The notes beneath the pieces were generated by a model. The model did not search any database. It was given only the letters and a program-made list of their open reading frames with translations, and was not told where the DNA came from. A stretch of DNA of 6,650 nt from an uncultured Bacteriovorax sp. GTDB taxonomy: Bacteria; Bdellovibrionota; Bacteriovoracia; Bacteriovoracales; Bacteriovoracaceae. The position numbers and the translations under genes are program-made. The stretch spans positions 1 through 6,650 of the forward strand of contig CAMLKK010000089.1 of assembly GCA_946480715.1 (NCBI GenBank), written 5' to 3'. Shown piece by piece: positions 5,663 through 6,650 of this stretch (positions are counted from its first letter, which is position 1; every line of letters begins with the position of its first letter).

Positions 5663-5669
5663 AAAGGAG
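5663..5669 (+). promoter_or_regulatory. Ribosome binding site AAAGGAG that sets a TTG start
   Basis: AAAGGAG lies exactly 6 bases before TTG at 5676. It is the strongest Shine-Dalgarno match in this area and the codon after it opens a perfect signal peptide. No ATG occurs in this frame between here and residue 28 of the protein, so the site decides the start. Confidence 0.8.
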
Positions 5670-5675
5670 CCTTCT

Positions 5676-6104
5676 TTGAAAACTCTATTAACATGTTTAT
5701 TTTTTCTTGGCCTCACTGTTAACTCGCACGCTTTCACAGATCCAAAAGTAGGGGGAATGGTGACATTGAAACCATCACTCGCGAAAAAAATTGTGAAGGG
5801 TGGTGTTCTTTTTGTTTTCGCAAAAAAAGCAGGACCGGATTCAGGACCAAATGATCGCACTCCACCAGTGGCCGTTATTAAAATAGAAAATCCTTCTTTT
5901 CCACAGGCGTTTGTGTTGACTCAAAAAAATGCAATGATCGCCGGAACTCCATTCACAGGACCATTTCATGTTATCGCTCGTTACTCGCCAAACGGTGATG
6001 CGATGAGATCTCCAGGATCACTTGAAGGAATGGATAACAGATTTCCTTCAGCTGAACTGGGAAATAAAGATTTAAAAATCGAATTGAACATTGAAATAAA
6101 ATAA
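5676..6104 (+). CDS. Exported stand-alone CcmI/CycH C-terminal-type domain protein
   Basis: A 142-residue protein read from a TTG start with AAAGGAG 6 bases ahead. The frame is open upstream to 5541, but that part overlaps the SDR gene and would bury the signal peptide. Residues 1-19 are a Sec signal (M-K-T, hydrophobic core, S17-H-A19 before F20). The mature part matches, by eye, the periplasmic C-terminal domain of the cytochrome c maturation factor CcmI/CycH: V29-TLKPSLAKKI, V44-LFVFAKKAG, P63-PVAVIKI, F79-VLTQKNAM, F97-HVIARYSPNGDA and P113-GSLEG. In CcmI that domain follows two membrane helices and a TPR region and helps deliver apocytochrome c to haem ligation; here those parts are missing. 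The family match is from memory of conserved blocks; a role in haem or cytochrome handling is inference. The stop overlaps the next start (TAATG). Confidence 0.82.
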   Translation: MKTLLTCLFFLGLTVNSHAFTDPKVGGMVTLKPSLAKKIVKGGVLFVFAKKAGPDSGPNDRTPPVAVIKIENPSFPQAFVLTQKNAMIAGTPFTGPFHVIARYSPNGDAMRSPGSLEGMDNRFPSAELGNKDLKIELNIEIK

Positions 6105-6650
6105 TGGCCGCAGACTTTTCTCTTTTTCCAAAACGCGAAGAGTGGGGAACGGGAGACGAAGCTCAGGATCAAAAACTCGCACTCGCTTTAAAGACAGTGA
6201 TCGAGAATTTATCTTTTGAGAGTATCTGTGACTTTTATGCCATCGCTTCAACATTAAAACCCAGGGCCTACAATCCTTCCTATAACATGCTTATAGAAAT
6301 GGTGACGAAGGCCCTTTTCTTTTGTTTTGCACCTTCCGAAAATAATCATGCGCTCATGACTAAAATGAAAGGCCGGTTTCATCTTAAAACGCCATCGGTA
6401 GCGCTCTCGATTGAAAATCTTGCTGACAAAATTAGAAAAGACAAACATGTCCGTTATAATAATCAACTCGATTTTTATCTTCATCTGCATGAACCATTAG
6501 AGCGCAACCCATTCGTCAAAGAAAAAATTTTTCGGGGCGAACACGACCTCACCTGCAAGATGATTTTTAAAGATCTTAAGTCATACCTGAGTGGCGAAGT
6601 CAGTGGTAAACACGACTCCGATCCTCTGTTAAAAGCATTGTCAGAAAATA
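6104..6650 (+). CDS. Unrecognised gene, open at the right window edge
   Basis: An unbroken reading frame of 182 codons runs from ATG at 6104-6106 to the end of the window without a stop. The protein begins M-A-A-D-F-S-L-F-P-K and looks soluble, mixed helical and charged, with His-rich patches (F-Y-L-H-L-H-E-P near residues 124-131). It has no signal peptide, membrane segment or motif I recognise. The ATG shares its A with the stop codon of the CcmI-like gene (TAATG), and no Shine-Dalgarno site precedes it, so translation is probably coupled to that gene. The overlap and the length of the frame support a real gene; several minus-strand frames here (5981-6490) are shorter and lack starts with ribosome sites. 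The function is unknown and the C-terminal part is not visible. Confidence 0.75.
   Translation, partial: MAADFSLFPKREEWGTGDEAQDQKLALALKTVIENLSFESICDFYAIASTLKPRAYNPSYNMLIEMVTKALFFCFAPSENNHALMTKMKGRFHLKTPSVALSIENLADKIRKDKHVRYNNQLDFYLHLHEPLERNPFVKEKIFRGEHDLTCKMIFKDLKSYLSGEVSGKHDSDPLLKALSEN

Noticed and set aside
5541..5675. N-terminal extension of the CcmI-like protein from an ATG at 5541
   Set aside because: It overlaps the start of the divergent SDR gene on the opposite strand and would place the signal peptide 45 residues inside the protein. The TTG at 5676 has a near-perfect ribosome site.
5685..5696. Lipobox-like L-L-T-C at residues 4-7 of the CcmI-like protein
   Set aside because: The Cys comes before the hydrophobic core, too early for a lipoprotein signal. 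S-H-A at 17-19 is a normal signal peptidase I site.
5633..5860. N-terminal extension of the SDR protein up to 5860
   Set aside because: The added 76 residues show no fold and run antisense through the CcmI-like coding region. The Rossmann strand starts right after the ATG at 5632.
5981..6490. Minus-strand frames of 60-78 residues opposite the right-hand genes
   Set aside because: They have no ribosome sites or recognisable motifs and overlap a longer plus-strand frame with a coupled start.
1..6650. tRNA, rRNA, CRISPR, insertion sequence or phage-type elements
   Set aside because: I saw no cloverleaf, no regularly spaced direct repeats, no terminal inverted repeats flanking a transposase and no integrase or phage genes.

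Overview
The window is a compact, gene-dense piece of a Gram-negative bacterial chromosome with low-to-moderate GC (near 40% by eye). It has Shine-Dalgarno sites of the AAGGAG type, Sec signal peptides, at least two non-ATG starts and intergenic gaps of about 120 bases or less. The mix of genes would fit a predatory Bdellovibrionota/Bacteriovoracales-type bacterium: a TyrRS with a deviant HIGH box, a SerRS with an 'NNTAIATPR' type motif 3, a DCC-family/CDF pair, small secreted proteins of unknown function and a stand-alone CcmI-type domain. That placement is an impression from protein flavour and base composition, not something the sequence proves. I see no rRNA, tRNA, CRISPR, transposon or prophage gene.

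Left part, minus strand: a small secreted helical protein of unknown function (1442-1843) is followed by a probable hairpin terminator (1393-1419), then tyrS (54-1325). Only 15 bases past tyrS is the start of another exported protein, whose first 12 codons lie in the window (1-38). Middle, plus strand: from a divergent promoter region at about 1844-1964 run a DCC/DUF393 thiol-redox protein (1965-2327) and a cation diffusion facilitator metal exporter with a Cys-rich tail (2349-3344), most likely as an operon. A pair of TCAC-N3-GTGA palindromes with a common centre sits on the transporter's start codon. A 69-residue zinc-ribbon-like protein (3351-3560, minus) lies convergent to the transporter and divergent from serS.

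Right part: serS (3640-4908, plus) ends one base from the stop codon of a convergent atypical SDR/NAD-binding protein (4910-5632, minus). A stem-loop inside the end of the SDR gene is the best terminator candidate for serS. Divergent from the SDR gene is a secreted protein that starts at a TTG codon (5676-6104). It consists almost wholly of the domain normally found at the C-terminus of the cytochrome c maturation factor CcmI/CycH. Its stop codon overlaps the ATG of an unrecognised gene (6104 onward) that is still open at the window edge.

Two aminoacyl-tRNA synthetase genes give the region a housekeeping character. The points most worth a second look are the stand-alone CcmI-like protein with its coupled unknown gene, the QVGN signature in TyrRS, and the symmetrical element over the CDF start. 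I did not find convincing evidence of a wholly new multi-gene system.
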